The notes under the pieces: generated by a model
Seen by the model: the letters and a program-made list of their open reading frames with translations, nothing else
Databases searched by the model: none
What the model was told of the DNA's origin: nothing
Shown here: positions 46,171-54,845 of the stretch, piece after piece
How the letters are laid out: each line of letters opens with the position of its first letter
Position numbering within the stretch: the stretch's first letter is position 1
Translations under genes and position numbers: made by a program
NCBI RefSeq assembly: GCF_002443295.1
Contig: NZ_BAOS01000031.1
Coordinates: forward strand, 1-64,000
DNA length: 64,000 nucleotides
Direction of reading: 5' to 3'
Origin: Candidatus Scalindua japonica
Lineage (GTDB): Bacteria; Planctomycetota; Brocadiia; Brocadiales; Scalinduaceae

Positions 46171-48186
46171 TTATTCACGAAGGTTTACACCAAGAGAATT
46201 GTTAAGATTTACAAGAATCTTTTCCTGCAAGATATCTACTTCTTCGCTCTTCAATGTTTTGTTATCTGCCCTGAATACAATTCTGAATGCGATACTCTTC
46301 CTACCCTTTTCAACCTGTTTGCCCCTGTATACATCAAGGAATTTTATCTCATTAACATAGTCTATCTTGAGGGACTCAATGCATTTTTCTATATCTGCCC
46401 ATGTGACCTGCTCATCACTTACGATGGCCAGATCTCTTGTCACTATGGGAAATGATGGTATTTTTTGGTATGAACTATCAAGGTTTGTTTTATCTAGCAG
46501 TAAGTTAAAATCAAGTTCAGCTACGCACGGCTTACTCCTGAAATCATAGTCACTGATTACTTCTCTGCTTAACTCTCCAATAAATCCCAGAACCGTGTTT
46601 CCAAGCCTCAACTCTGCAGATTTTTGAGAGCTGAACAGAGCAAAATCAAAAAACTTACTTTCTAGACTTTCAACAATATTAAGATGAATGAGTATTGTCT
46701 CTATAACGCCTTTTAAAGCCAGGTACCCATCCTCTCCGAGAATACATAAACACTCTTTCTCTTCCGGCAACTGGTCATCTTCTCGAGGCAGATAAACCTT
46801 AGACAATTCATATATATCAGTTTTTTCTGCACCATAGTTCTGATTATGTTTCTTTACCCGTAGAAGATTATGTACCAGTGCCTTCCTTAGAAGGTCCTCG
46901 TCCTGACGTATCGGATTGAGGATCTTCAAACTGCTCATTTCAGACCAGATGGTACCATATCTATCCTGTGAATCACCTACAATGCTGTCGGTAATAACTT
47001 CATTAAAACCCAGTCCGGCCATAACATTTTTTGTCTTTTCAGTGATTTTATCAAACTTATTATCATGTGCCAGCTTCACACCTATACTACTTTTCACGGG
47101 AATTTTGTCGTATCCATGTATCCTGGCAACTTCCTCTATCAGGTCTATTTCCCGATAAACGTCTCCCCTGAAACTGGGCACATCCACGCTGAAACCATCT
47201 TCCGTTTCACTATTTATTCTAAACTGAAGGTGTTCCAGAATATTCTTCGCCGTGTCTTTTTCTATCTGAAGTCCCAACAGTCGGTTCAAACGGGACATAC
47301 TTAAAGTAACACACACCTTTTTTTCTTCCAGGAAGTTCTGGTCAATTATGCCATCCACAATAGTACCACCCGCTATTTCTAATATCATCCTGGCTGCTCT
47401 CTTTGATGCCCAGTCGACACACTCAGGATCAACGCGTCGCTCAAAACGATAAGACGAGTCAGACATCAGGGCAAGTTTTCTGGATGTTCTTCTCACACTT
47501 CTCGGATCAAAAAAGCCGCTTTCCAGAAGGATGTTCCTTGTTGCTTCTGAGACTTCTGTCTCTTTTCCTCCCATTATACCTGCAACAGCAACCGGTTTCT
47601 GCGAATCCGCAATCACCAGCATGTCATCAGAAAATGTACACCTGCTGCCATCAATTGCCTCCATAGTTTCACCCATCTTTGCCTTTCTGACAACAATCCT
47701 GTTTTCACTCAACTTATCAAAGTCAAAGGCATGTAAAGGCTGACCACTCTCCATCAATACGTAGTTTGTAATATCTACTATATTATTTACAGGACGCAAC
47801 CCGATACTACTGATTTTCTTCTTCAGCCAATCCGGAGATGGCCCCATTTTCACATCTTTTATAATTTGTGCCGTATATCGCTGACACAATTCATTTTCTT
47901 CTATTGTGACACCCGTTATATCATTTATATTTTCATTAGTTGTATCATAACCCACATCCGGAATTTCAAGTTTTCCGCTAACGATGGTGGCTACTTCTCT
48001 TGCTACTCCTATAAAGCCCAGGCAGTCAGGCCTGTTTGAGGTCACCTCTACCTCCAGGCAATAATCATCATCTACAGGGTCCATAGTGTCAACTACCAGT
48101 CCAGCATTCGTTAAACATTCTGCCAATTCCTCTACGGAAAGATCGTGTTTACAATAATCCTTTAGCCAGTTGTAACTGATTTTCAT
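46171..48186 (-). CDS. pheT: Phenylalanine-tRNA ligase beta subunit, short form
   Basis: This 671-residue protein is the beta half of the (alpha-beta)2 enzyme. It begins MKISYNWLKDYCKHDLSVEE and passes directly to LEVEVTSNRPDCLGFIGVAR. The EMAP/OB-type tRNA-binding insert (about 110 residues) present in most bacterial beta subunits is therefore absent. The B3/B4 editing-like region, B5 and the C-terminal ferredoxin-like anticodon domain (PSFPIVTRDLAIV) are present. It follows pheS after a 160-base gap with palindromic repeats. Confidence 0.95.
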   Translation of the reverse strand: MKISYNWLKDYCKHDLSVEELAECLTNAGLVVDTMDPVDDDYCLEVEVTSNRPDCLGFIGVAREVATIVSGKLEIPDVGYDTTNENINDITGVTIEENELCQRYTAQIIKDVKMGPSPDWLKKKISSIGLRPVNNIVDITNYVLMESGQPLHAFDFDKLSENRIVVRKAKMGETMEAIDGSRCTFSDDMLVIADSQKPVAVAGIMGGKETEVSEATRNILLESGFFDPRSVRRTSRKLALMSDSSYRFERRVDPECVDWASKRAARMILEIAGGTIVDGIIDQNFLEEKKVCVTLSMSRLNRLLGLQIEKDTAKNILEHLQFRINSETEDGFSVDVPSFRGDVYREIDLIEEVARIHGYDKIPVKSSIGVKLAHDNKFDKITEKTKNVMAGLGFNEVITDSIVGDSQDRYGTIWSEMSSLKILNPIRQDEDLLRKALVHNLLRVKKHNQNYGAEKTDIYELSKVYLPREDDQLPEEKECLCILGEDGYLALKGVIETILIHLNIVESLESKFFDFALFSSQKSAELRLGNTVLGFIGELSREVISDYDFRSKPCVAELDFNLLLDKTNLDSSYQKIPSFPIVTRDLAIVSDEQVTWADIEKCIESLKIDYVNEIKFLDVYRGKQVEKGRKSIAFRIVFRADNKTLKSEEVDILQEKILVNLNNSLGVNLRE

Positions 48187-48235
48187 AAGTTTTCAGATAA
48201 ACAATTGATTAAGTTAGATACTTCATTCTGCTTCC

Positions 48236-48322
48236 GTGCCTGTACCTATTCGGGCAGGCCCGCCTGGACTAGCCATTCGGGCAGGCCTGCATTCAGAATG
48301 ACAAGTCAGCATGTCATTCTGA
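48236..48322. repeat. REP-like palindromes between pheS and pheT
   Basis: CCTATTCGGGCAGGCCCGCC and a second CATTCGGGCAGGCCTGC unit are followed by a perfect hairpin, TCAGAATGACA (48293-48303) / TGTCATTCTGA (48312-48322). They lie inside the pheS-pheT operon and may modulate message stability. Confidence 0.65.
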
Positions 48323-48346
48323 GGAATGTACTGCCATGTTTAGATT

Positions 48347-49366
48347 TCAAAATTGTGATAAAAATCTCAAATCATTTTCAAAAAAAAGTCTGATATTATC
48401 TATTCCATACTTTAGCATGGTAAGTCTTTCCACGCCGATTCCAAATGCAAATCCGGTATATTTTTCTGAATCGTAGCCAACAGTGTCAAATACATTGGGA
48501 TCCACCATTCCCGCGCCCAGAACCTCAACCCATCCACTGTTGGAGCAGACGCTACATCCTTTTCCTTTACAGATAGAACAGGAAATATCTATTTCTGCGC
48601 TGGGTTCGGTAAAGGGGAAGAATGAAGGACGGAATCTCATCTTTATATCCTGCCCGAAGTACGACTGGGCAAACAGGGTTAAAACATATTTCAGATCGCT
48701 GAAGCTGACACCTTCATCAACCATCAGCCCTTCAATCTGGTGAAACATCGAAGCGTGTCGAGCATCAACGGTATCCGGTCTGAAAACCTTTCCCGGGGCA
48801 ATCATTCTGATCGGAGGTTTTTTCTTTTCCATCACTCTTATCTGGACAGTTGATGTCTGGCTTCTCAAGAGGCGTTTATTGCCCAGGTAAAATGTATCAA
48901 AATCTTCTCTGGAAGGATGATCCGAGGGGATATTCAGAGCGTCAAAGTTGTAGTATTCGTGCTCTACCTCTGGGCCGTATTCTATATCAAAACATAACTT
49001 TCTGAAAATTTCTTTAATTTCATCGATTGTCTGTGTGAGCGGATGTTTATGCCCATAGGGTTTGTATTCGCCAGGCAGAGACAAATCAAAAATCTCTTTA
49101 GACCCCAAAGCCTGATCTTTGCCAACAAACTTCGCTTTTGCCTCTTCAATATATTTACTGATTTCCTGCTTAAGTATATTTGCCGACTTTCCGGTAGACG
49201 ATCTCTGTTCGGGAGGCAAACCGGGAATTGATTTGATTATTTCGTTAATAATGCCGCCTTTTCTCCCGAGATATCTTGCCTTTATCTTTTCTACTTCTTC
49301 CGGAGATCCGGCTTTCGCCAGGTCTTCTTTCGCCTTATTTTGTATTTCGCTTAATTTTTCCTGCAT
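48347..49366 (-). CDS. pheS: Phenylalanine-tRNA ligase alpha subunit
   Basis: This 339-residue catalytic subunit charges tRNA-Phe. Class II motifs are seen: motif 2 region FHQIEGLMVDEGVSFSDLK and motif 3 GIGVERLTMLKYGI. The N-terminal coiled coil that contacts tRNA is present (1-90). Two CxxC pairs (CSICKGKGCSVC, about 275-290) sit in an insertion between motifs 2 and 3, possibly binding zinc. It is placed after rplT in the standard translation cluster. Confidence 0.96.
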   Translation of the reverse strand: MQEKLSEIQNKAKEDLAKAGSPEEVEKIKARYLGRKGGIINEIIKSIPGLPPEQRSSTGKSANILKQEISKYIEEAKAKFVGKDQALGSKEIFDLSLPGEYKPYGHKHPLTQTIDEIKEIFRKLCFDIEYGPEVEHEYYNFDALNIPSDHPSREDFDTFYLGNKRLLRSQTSTVQIRVMEKKKPPIRMIAPGKVFRPDTVDARHASMFHQIEGLMVDEGVSFSDLKYVLTLFAQSYFGQDIKMRFRPSFFPFTEPSAEIDISCSICKGKGCSVCSNSGWVEVLGAGMVDPNVFDTVGYDSEKYTGFAFGIGVERLTMLKYGIDNIRLFFENDLRFLSQF

Positions 49367-49462
49367 AATCAGATGATAAATATTTTTTCAAGGAGGAATT
49401 ATAATGTGCAATCGTAATCGTTAAATATTAAGTGGGATTTTATGCTGCATAACCCATGTGTC

Positions 49463-49492
49463 AACCCCGCTTTCACGGGGGTTCCATGGACC
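49463..49492. repeat. Palindrome AACCCCG...CGGGGGTT between rplT and pheS
   Basis: CAACCCCGCTTTCACGGGGG TT forms a stem-loop in the 289-base gap between rplT and pheS. It resembles the widespread AACCCCGC/GCGGGGTT dispersed repeats and could act as an attenuator or terminator in the operon. Confidence 0.5.
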
Positions 49493-49655
49493 ATACCAGT
49501 TTCTTCAAGTCTGAGCAGTTTGTTTCAGGCAGGCTAAAAGAAAGAGTCTTACTATAACAATATTCTAAATTGTGGATTGGTTATTAAGGATTGTCAGTCA
49601 AAAGAACAATCCAGAAAGAGTGAAAAGCCAGAATGCATGTATATGCATCCAGACT

Positions 49656-50009
49656 TTAAACATGTTGCTTTGACAACTCGACCAATTCATCAAAAGCTGC
49701 AGGATCATTTACTGCTACTTCTGCTAATATTTTCCTGTCAACTACAACATTGGCTTTTGTTAACCCATTGATAAAACGACTATAATTTATCCCGCGCATT
49801 TTAGCAGCCGCATTTATGCGTATTATCCAGAGTTTTCTGAAATTTCTCTTTTTACACTTCCTGTCTCTATACGCAAAGGCCATTGCCCTCACATACGTTT
49901 CACTTGCCTTTCTATATAGGTTACCTCTACCGCCCCAATACCCTTTTGTTTCATTGAGAAGTCTTTTCCTTGCTTGTTTCCTTGCTGATCCTTTTCTTAC
50001 TCTTGGCAT
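49656..50009 (-). CDS. rplT: 50S ribosomal protein L20
   Basis: This 117-residue, very basic protein starts PRVRKGSARKQARKRLLNET and contains the conserved AYRDRKCKKRNFRKLWIIRIN. It binds 23S rRNA early in assembly and, in other bacteria, represses its own operon. Its position after rpmI is canonical. Confidence 0.98.
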   Translation of the reverse strand: MPRVRKGSARKQARKRLLNETKGYWGGRGNLYRKASETYVRAMAFAYRDRKCKKRNFRKLWIIRINAAAKMRGINYSRFINGLTKANVVVDRKILAEVAVNDPAAFDELVELSKQHV

Positions 50010-50045
50010 CTTAAAAACCTTTCTTGTGCTTATTCTAAAAAATGA

Positions 50046-50243
50046 CTATGCTTTTCCTAATGCGCGCATCAACGGTCTGATAAATCCCTTAGATACAAGG
50101 CTAGTTCTCTTGAGCGCTCTCTTGCGATTACCGGTTTTCCCTGACATTAAGTGGCCGGCAAAAGCTTTCCTTCTCTTAATCTTACCGTTAGGAGAAACTT
50201 TGACCCTTTTCGTAAGACCTTTATGTGTTTTTAATTTTGGCAT
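50046..50243 (-). CDS. rpmI: 50S ribosomal protein L35
   Basis: This 65-residue basic protein has PKLKTHKGLTKRVKVSPNGK at the start and LMRALGKA at the end, a full-length L35. Gaps to infC and rplT are under 40 bases, so it is co-transcribed with them. Confidence 0.97.
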   Translation of the reverse strand: MPKLKTHKGLTKRVKVSPNGKIKRRKAFAGHLMSGKTGNRKRALKRTSLVSKGFIRPLMRALGKA

Positions 50244-50281
50244 TCCAATACTCCTTTGCTTTCTAAGCTTTAACTCTGTTA

Positions 50282-50782
50282 TTATACTTTCGGTGTTAAG
50301 ATAATCCCCATACTTCTCCCCGTTGACTTTGCCTGAGATTCTACCTTGGCAATATCTTCCAGAGACCTGATAATTTCATCAAATATTTCTTTAGCCATAT
50401 CCCTGTGTGCCCTCTCTCGACCTCTGAACATCATGTTAACCAGGACCCTGTCCTTTCTTGCGAGAAATTTCCTGGCATTCTTGATTTTTGTCTGCAAATC
50501 ATGCGCGCCTATTTTTGGTCTGACCCTGATCTCTTTTAATTGAACAACTCGGCTTTTCTGATGTGACTTTTTGCTCAGTTTATATTTGTATTTACCATAA
50601 TTCAGAAGACGGCACACTGGCGGATCAGTATCCGGTGAAACTTCAACCAGATCAAGCCCCAGCTCCATTGCCTTGCTGAGTGCATCGTGTTTCTTTAATA
50701 CACCCAACTGAGTACCATCTTCAGCAACAAGTCTCACAGTTTTAGCATATATTCTTTCATTAATTCTCTGATATTTCGAGAT
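50282..50782 (-). CDS. infC: Translation initiation factor IF-3, likely AUC start
   Basis: IF-3 keeps the 30S subunit free and proofreads start codons. An ATG-only reading would start at Met within the conserved VRLVAEDGTQLG and lose the essential N-terminus. Extending upstream in frame gives SKYQRINERIYAKTVRLV, matching the family's RIN...VR(L) start. The first good initiator is an AUC (50782-50780) preceded by GGGGGTG at 5-6 bases. Rare AUU/AUC starts are the known autoregulatory feature of infC. The product is then 166 residues, the normal length. Confidence 0.93.
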   Translation of the reverse strand: MSKYQRINERIYAKTVRLVAEDGTQLGVLKKHDALSKAMELGLDLVEVSPDTDPPVCRLLNYGKYKYKLSKKSHQKSRVVQLKEIRVRPKIGAHDLQTKIKNARKFLARKDRVLVNMMFRGRERAHRDMAKEIFDEIIRSLEDIAKVESQAKSTGRSMGIILTPKV

Positions 50783-50868
50783 CTCTACACCCCCATTTAA
50801 AAGGTTCAGAATTTACATTTAGTGCAAAAATACCCGGTAAACGCAAACTCCCAAATATAAAGAGACAC

Positions 50869-52791
50869 TTAAGTTCTATTCTTAGCCTCTCTTTCAACAC
50901 GCACAAGGAATTCTGACAACGGCAGAGATCCCTCATCTCCATTCTTACGGCTCCTGACTGACACAGTCTCTTCATCCACCTCTCTATCACCTATAATGAG
51001 TAGATAAGGGATTTTCTCCAATGTACCTTCTCTGATCTTAAAGCCGGTCTTCTCGTTTCTTAAATCACAATCAGCTCGGATCCCTGTCTCGGATAATCGA
51101 TCCTTTATTTTTTTACTATATTCATCATGGGCATCTGTTATTGGTAAAATTCTTACCTGTGTAGGCGCCAGCCACAAAGGGAAGTCACCGGCATAATGTT
51201 CCAGCAGGCACCCGACAAATCTCTCCATGGCGCCAAGCACGGTACGATGTACCATCACCACTTTATGCTTTTTGCCGTCAGAAGCGATATAGTTAACGTC
51301 AAACCTTTCAGGTAAATTAAAATCTACCTGAATAGTTGGCCCCTGCCAACCCCTTCCCAGCGCGTCCTTAATTTTTATATCTATTGCCGGCCCATAGAAC
51401 TTTGCCTCCCCTTCCTCCCTCGTATATTCCAACTCTTTCTGTTCGAGGGCGTTTTTTAAAGCCTCTTCGGCAAGGTCCCAATTTTCATTTTCACCTATAT
51501 ACTTTTCGGATTCTCCTTTACCTCTCACCGCAAGTTCTATTTCATATTCATTAAACCCGAAACTTTCCAGCATATATTGCGCCAGATCTATAATTCCAAC
51601 TATTTCATCCTTTAACTGGTCCGGCCTGCAGAAGACATGGGCATCGTCCTGAGTGAAACCGCGGACCCTCAAAAGTCCATGCAAAACACCAGATCTCTCA
51701 TATCTATAAACAGTGCCAAGTTCACCCCACCTTTGCGGCAGATCGCGATAACTACGGACCTTTGTCTGGTACATAAGAATTGCAAAAGGACAATTCATCG
51801 GTTTCAATATATACTCCTGCCCGTCAACTTCTATAGGGGAAAACATACTCTCTTTATAGAAGTGCAGATGTCCGCTTGTTTTCCAGAGATCTATTTTTGC
51901 AATGTGAGGACTATAAACTATTTCATATCCTCGTTTATAATGCTCTTCTCTCCAGAATGTTTCTATAATGCTCCTTATTCTTGCTCCTTTTGGGTGCCAG
52001 AATACAAGACCGGGACCACCCTGGTCATGGAAGCTGTAAAGGTCTAACGCGGTACCCACTTTTCTGTGGTCGCGTTTTTTAGCCTCTTCTAAAAGCTTCA
52101 AATGTACCCTTAAATCCTTCTTATTTGTAAACGCCGTACCATATATCCTCTGAAGCATCGGGTTGGTTTCTTTACCGCGCCAGTATGCTCCGGCAACACT
52201 TAGCAGTTTAAATGCCGTAATCTTCTTAGTACTTGCCAAATGCGGGCCTCTGCACAAGTCCACAAAATCACCCTGTCTGTAAAAGGAAATAGTTTGATCT
52301 TCCAGGCCCTTAATCAACTCAACCTTGTAATCCTGCCCAGACTCTTTCATCATTTTTATGGCAATATCACTGGTCTCTTCAAAACGGTCAAATGTCTCGT
52401 CAGACTCAATAATCCTCTTCATCTCCGCCTCTATCTTCTCAAGATCTTCTTCTGTCAGGGTTGTGTCCAGATCAAAGTCATAGTAGAAACCGTCCTTGAT
52501 GGAAGGGCCAATCCCGAGCCTGGCATTCGGATATAGATTAGTGACTGCCTGGGCCATAACGTGGGCGGTGCTATGCCTGAGTATCTCCAGTCCATCTTCA
52601 GAGTCTGCCATCACAAGGTCCAGGGCCGTATCTGTTTCGATCTGGCTCTCAAGATCGACAAGCATGCTGTTAACCTTACCGGCTATTGCCATACCTCGGC
52701 TCTGTCCGGCAATATCGCAAGCCACGTCCTTTACAGTGACCTTATCTTCATATTTTCTTTCAATACCGTCGGGTAGAGTTATCTTAACCAT
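50869..52791 (-). CDS. thrS: Threonine-tRNA ligase
   Basis: This is a full-length, 640-residue class II synthetase. The N-terminal TGS domain (1-60) is followed by the editing domain with HSTAHVMAQ (HxxxH), then the catalytic core with the zinc Cys in PMNCPFAIL and motif 3 HRTVLGAMERF, and a C-terminal anticodon domain. It heads the cluster thrS-infC-rpmI-rplT-pheS-pheT. The 464-base leader on its 5' side shows no T-box-like structure that I can recognise. Confidence 0.97.
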   Translation of the reverse strand: MVKITLPDGIERKYEDKVTVKDVACDIAGQSRGMAIAGKVNSMLVDLESQIETDTALDLVMADSEDGLEILRHSTAHVMAQAVTNLYPNARLGIGPSIKDGFYYDFDLDTTLTEEDLEKIEAEMKRIIESDETFDRFEETSDIAIKMMKESGQDYKVELIKGLEDQTISFYRQGDFVDLCRGPHLASTKKITAFKLLSVAGAYWRGKETNPMLQRIYGTAFTNKKDLRVHLKLLEEAKKRDHRKVGTALDLYSFHDQGGPGLVFWHPKGARIRSIIETFWREEHYKRGYEIVYSPHIAKIDLWKTSGHLHFYKESMFSPIEVDGQEYILKPMNCPFAILMYQTKVRSYRDLPQRWGELGTVYRYERSGVLHGLLRVRGFTQDDAHVFCRPDQLKDEIVGIIDLAQYMLESFGFNEYEIELAVRGKGESEKYIGENENWDLAEEALKNALEQKELEYTREEGEAKFYGPAIDIKIKDALGRGWQGPTIQVDFNLPERFDVNYIASDGKKHKVVMVHRTVLGAMERFVGCLLEHYAGDFPLWLAPTQVRILPITDAHDEYSKKIKDRLSETGIRADCDLRNEKTGFKIREGTLEKIPYLLIIGDREVDEETVSVRSRKNGDEGSLPLSEFLVRVEREAKNRT

Positions 52792-53255
52792 TTTTCTCTC
52801 AATTAATAGTAATTTTTCCGCACATTATGGGAAACAGTCAATTTACCCGATTTTTATCTTCATTTCAACAAATAAGTCGAGTATTTTATATATTTCATAT
52901 ATAAACCACTTATTAATGATAGATATGAATTTTTACCCAATCCTTAAGAAAGGGTTGATGGAAACCAGAGATTTAACATTTGCTCCAGTTATTTTAGCCT
53001 TATAAAACACACTAAAGATGAACAGGGATATAGTCCCTGAAATAAACCCGCCGATCAATGACGGGTAATTGCAGCGATGCCTACTCTTCTGTTGACAACT
53101 AAATTTTCAAATTGTAATCTCTTGCATATAATAACATTATAAGAGGCGAAAGATCAGAGTAAGAAGAAATATTGCCTGTTACTCCGATCTTTCGCCTAGA
53201 TTTTCTGATTTATTTAATGGATGGTAGCAACTTTTGTGTAATTTATTGATTATAA
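52792..53255. other. Divergent promoter region with a long hairpin
   Basis: This lies between divergent thrS and the symporter gene. AGGCGAAAGATCAGAGTAA (53144-53162) and TTACTCCGATCTTTCGCCT (53179-53197) form a 19-bp stem with one mismatch and a 16-base loop, 58 bases before the symporter start. It cannot be a terminator for either neighbour, so it could be a regulatory leader or a two-arm operator. CCCGCCGATCAATGACGGG at about 53047-53065 is a smaller hairpin. No gene is seen. Confidence 0.55.
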
Positions 53256-54785
53256 ATGATATCCACACTTGACTGGCTCGTACTTCTGGCCTATGCAGGC
53301 GTAGTTACCACCTTTGGTTTTTTGGCAGGTAAAAAGGAGAGTACATCTGAAGACTACTTCCTTGGTGGTCGTAAGATGCCATGGTTGTCTGTTATGGTTT
53401 CCATTTACGCCACTTCGCTTTCCGCTCTTACATTTATAGGTGTTCCGGGCGCCGCGTTTGGAGGTGATTTTGTTTATCTTCAGTTGGCAATCGGTGATCT
53501 GGCCGGACGCATTCTCGTCTCAACCCTGCTATTAACAGCGTACTACAAGAGCCAGGTAACTACCATTTATGAGTTTCTGGGAAAGCGCTTTGGTCCAAGG
53601 AGCCGTGATGCCGGGACAGGGTTTTTTATACTTACCCGTATAGTGGCAAGTGGTGTTCGCCTGGCAGGGTGTGCCATAGCGCTTTCTGTTGTATTTGAGA
53701 TTCCACTTAACGGAGCAATTGTATTAATCGCGGTTGTAGCGCTTGTGTACACTGCCCTGGGAGGAATTAAGGCGGTCATATGGACAGACGCGCTTCAGTT
53801 TTTCCTTCTCCTGGGTGGAGCAATTGTAACATTATCTGTTATCTGGTCTGCAATTCCGGGGGGATTTAATGAGTTTTTTCAGATTGGGTCTGAATTTGAG
53901 AAATTCAGGATTTTTCATGTCTCTGCTTCGCCGTCCCATCCTGAATTTTTTTTGAATTTCAACAATCCCAATGCCCTTGCTGCAGGTCTGCTATTTGGGT
54001 GTTTCACAACATTTGCGGTGTTAGGTACCGATCAGGACCTCGTACAGCGGATGTTGACATGCGACCATGTAAAAAAAGGTCAAAAGGCCTTACTATGGAC
54101 GGCAGCACTTAATTTCCCCATAACATTACTTTTTTTAAGCGTGGGTGCTGCCCTTTTTGCCTATTACAAAGTTGTTCCTGACGCTGCGGTAGATGCTTTT
54201 GCTACGGCACAACATAATGATTATATCTTTCCCCATTTCATAAAAACAGTACTTACTCCCGGATTGCGGGGGTTACTGATTGCTGCACTGCTTGCTGCTG
54301 CCATGTCATCTCTTGATTCAGCTCTTAATGCTCTCTCTTCCACATTTTATATTGATATTTACAAAAGATATATAAGACCTGAAACAGATGAGAAAGGAGC
54401 TGTTACTTTATCCAGATACTCTGTGATTATATTTGCCGCTATTCTGGCGTTTGTGGCAATGCAGTGTGGTAAAACCGAATCTGTTTTATGGCTTGGGTTC
54501 AAAGCCTTTGGTTATACCTACGGTGCTATGATTGGGGTTTTCCTCATTGCGGTCCTCACAAATAAACGCGGTAATGACATTGCCAATGTTGCAATAATGG
54601 TTACGAGTGTGCTTATGGTCCTGTTTTTAACGGCTGATTCAATTGGGCCGCTACAGGAAATCCGTTCAACCCTTCTTTCTCCACTGGGAATTGAGAAAAT
54701 ATCCTGGAAATGGTCGATTATTATAGGGTCGATATGGACGTTTGGTATTGGTGTTATTTTCTCAGGAAAACCATTAAAAAGTTAA
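53256..54785 (+). CDS. Sodium:solute symporter (SSS family)
   Basis: This 509-residue integral membrane protein has about 13 hydrophobic helices. The family signature lies in EDYFLGGRKMPWLSVM near the start and ALGGIKAVIWTDALQF in the fifth/sixth helix region. It couples Na+ to uptake of a small solute; the substrate cannot be told. A paralog faces it at 54846-56462. A long hairpin lies in its leader. Confidence 0.92.
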   Translation: MISTLDWLVLLAYAGVVTTFGFLAGKKESTSEDYFLGGRKMPWLSVMVSIYATSLSALTFIGVPGAAFGGDFVYLQLAIGDLAGRILVSTLLLTAYYKSQVTTIYEFLGKRFGPRSRDAGTGFFILTRIVASGVRLAGCAIALSVVFEIPLNGAIVLIAVVALVYTALGGIKAVIWTDALQFFLLLGGAIVTLSVIWSAIPGGFNEFFQIGSEFEKFRIFHVSASPSHPEFFLNFNNPNALAAGLLFGCFTTFAVLGTDQDLVQRMLTCDHVKKGQKALLWTAALNFPITLLFLSVGAALFAYYKVVPDAAVDAFATAQHNDYIFPHFIKTVLTPGLRGLLIAALLAAAMSSLDSALNALSSTFYIDIYKRYIRPETDEKGAVTLSRYSVIIFAAILAFVAMQCGKTESVLWLGFKAFGYTYGAMIGVFLIAVLTNKRGNDIANVAIMVTSVLMVLFLTADSIGPLQEIRSTLLSPLGIEKISWKWSIIIGSIWTFGIGVIFSGKPLKS

Positions 54786-54845
54786 AAGTGAACTAAAACG
54801 CCTGAAGTTGAAAAAGAAAATTGTCCTTCCTTTAACTTTAGCCAC

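Noticed and set aside
52792-53143. T-box riboswitch upstream of thrS
   Set aside because: No T-box consensus or antiterminator pair found on the minus strand.
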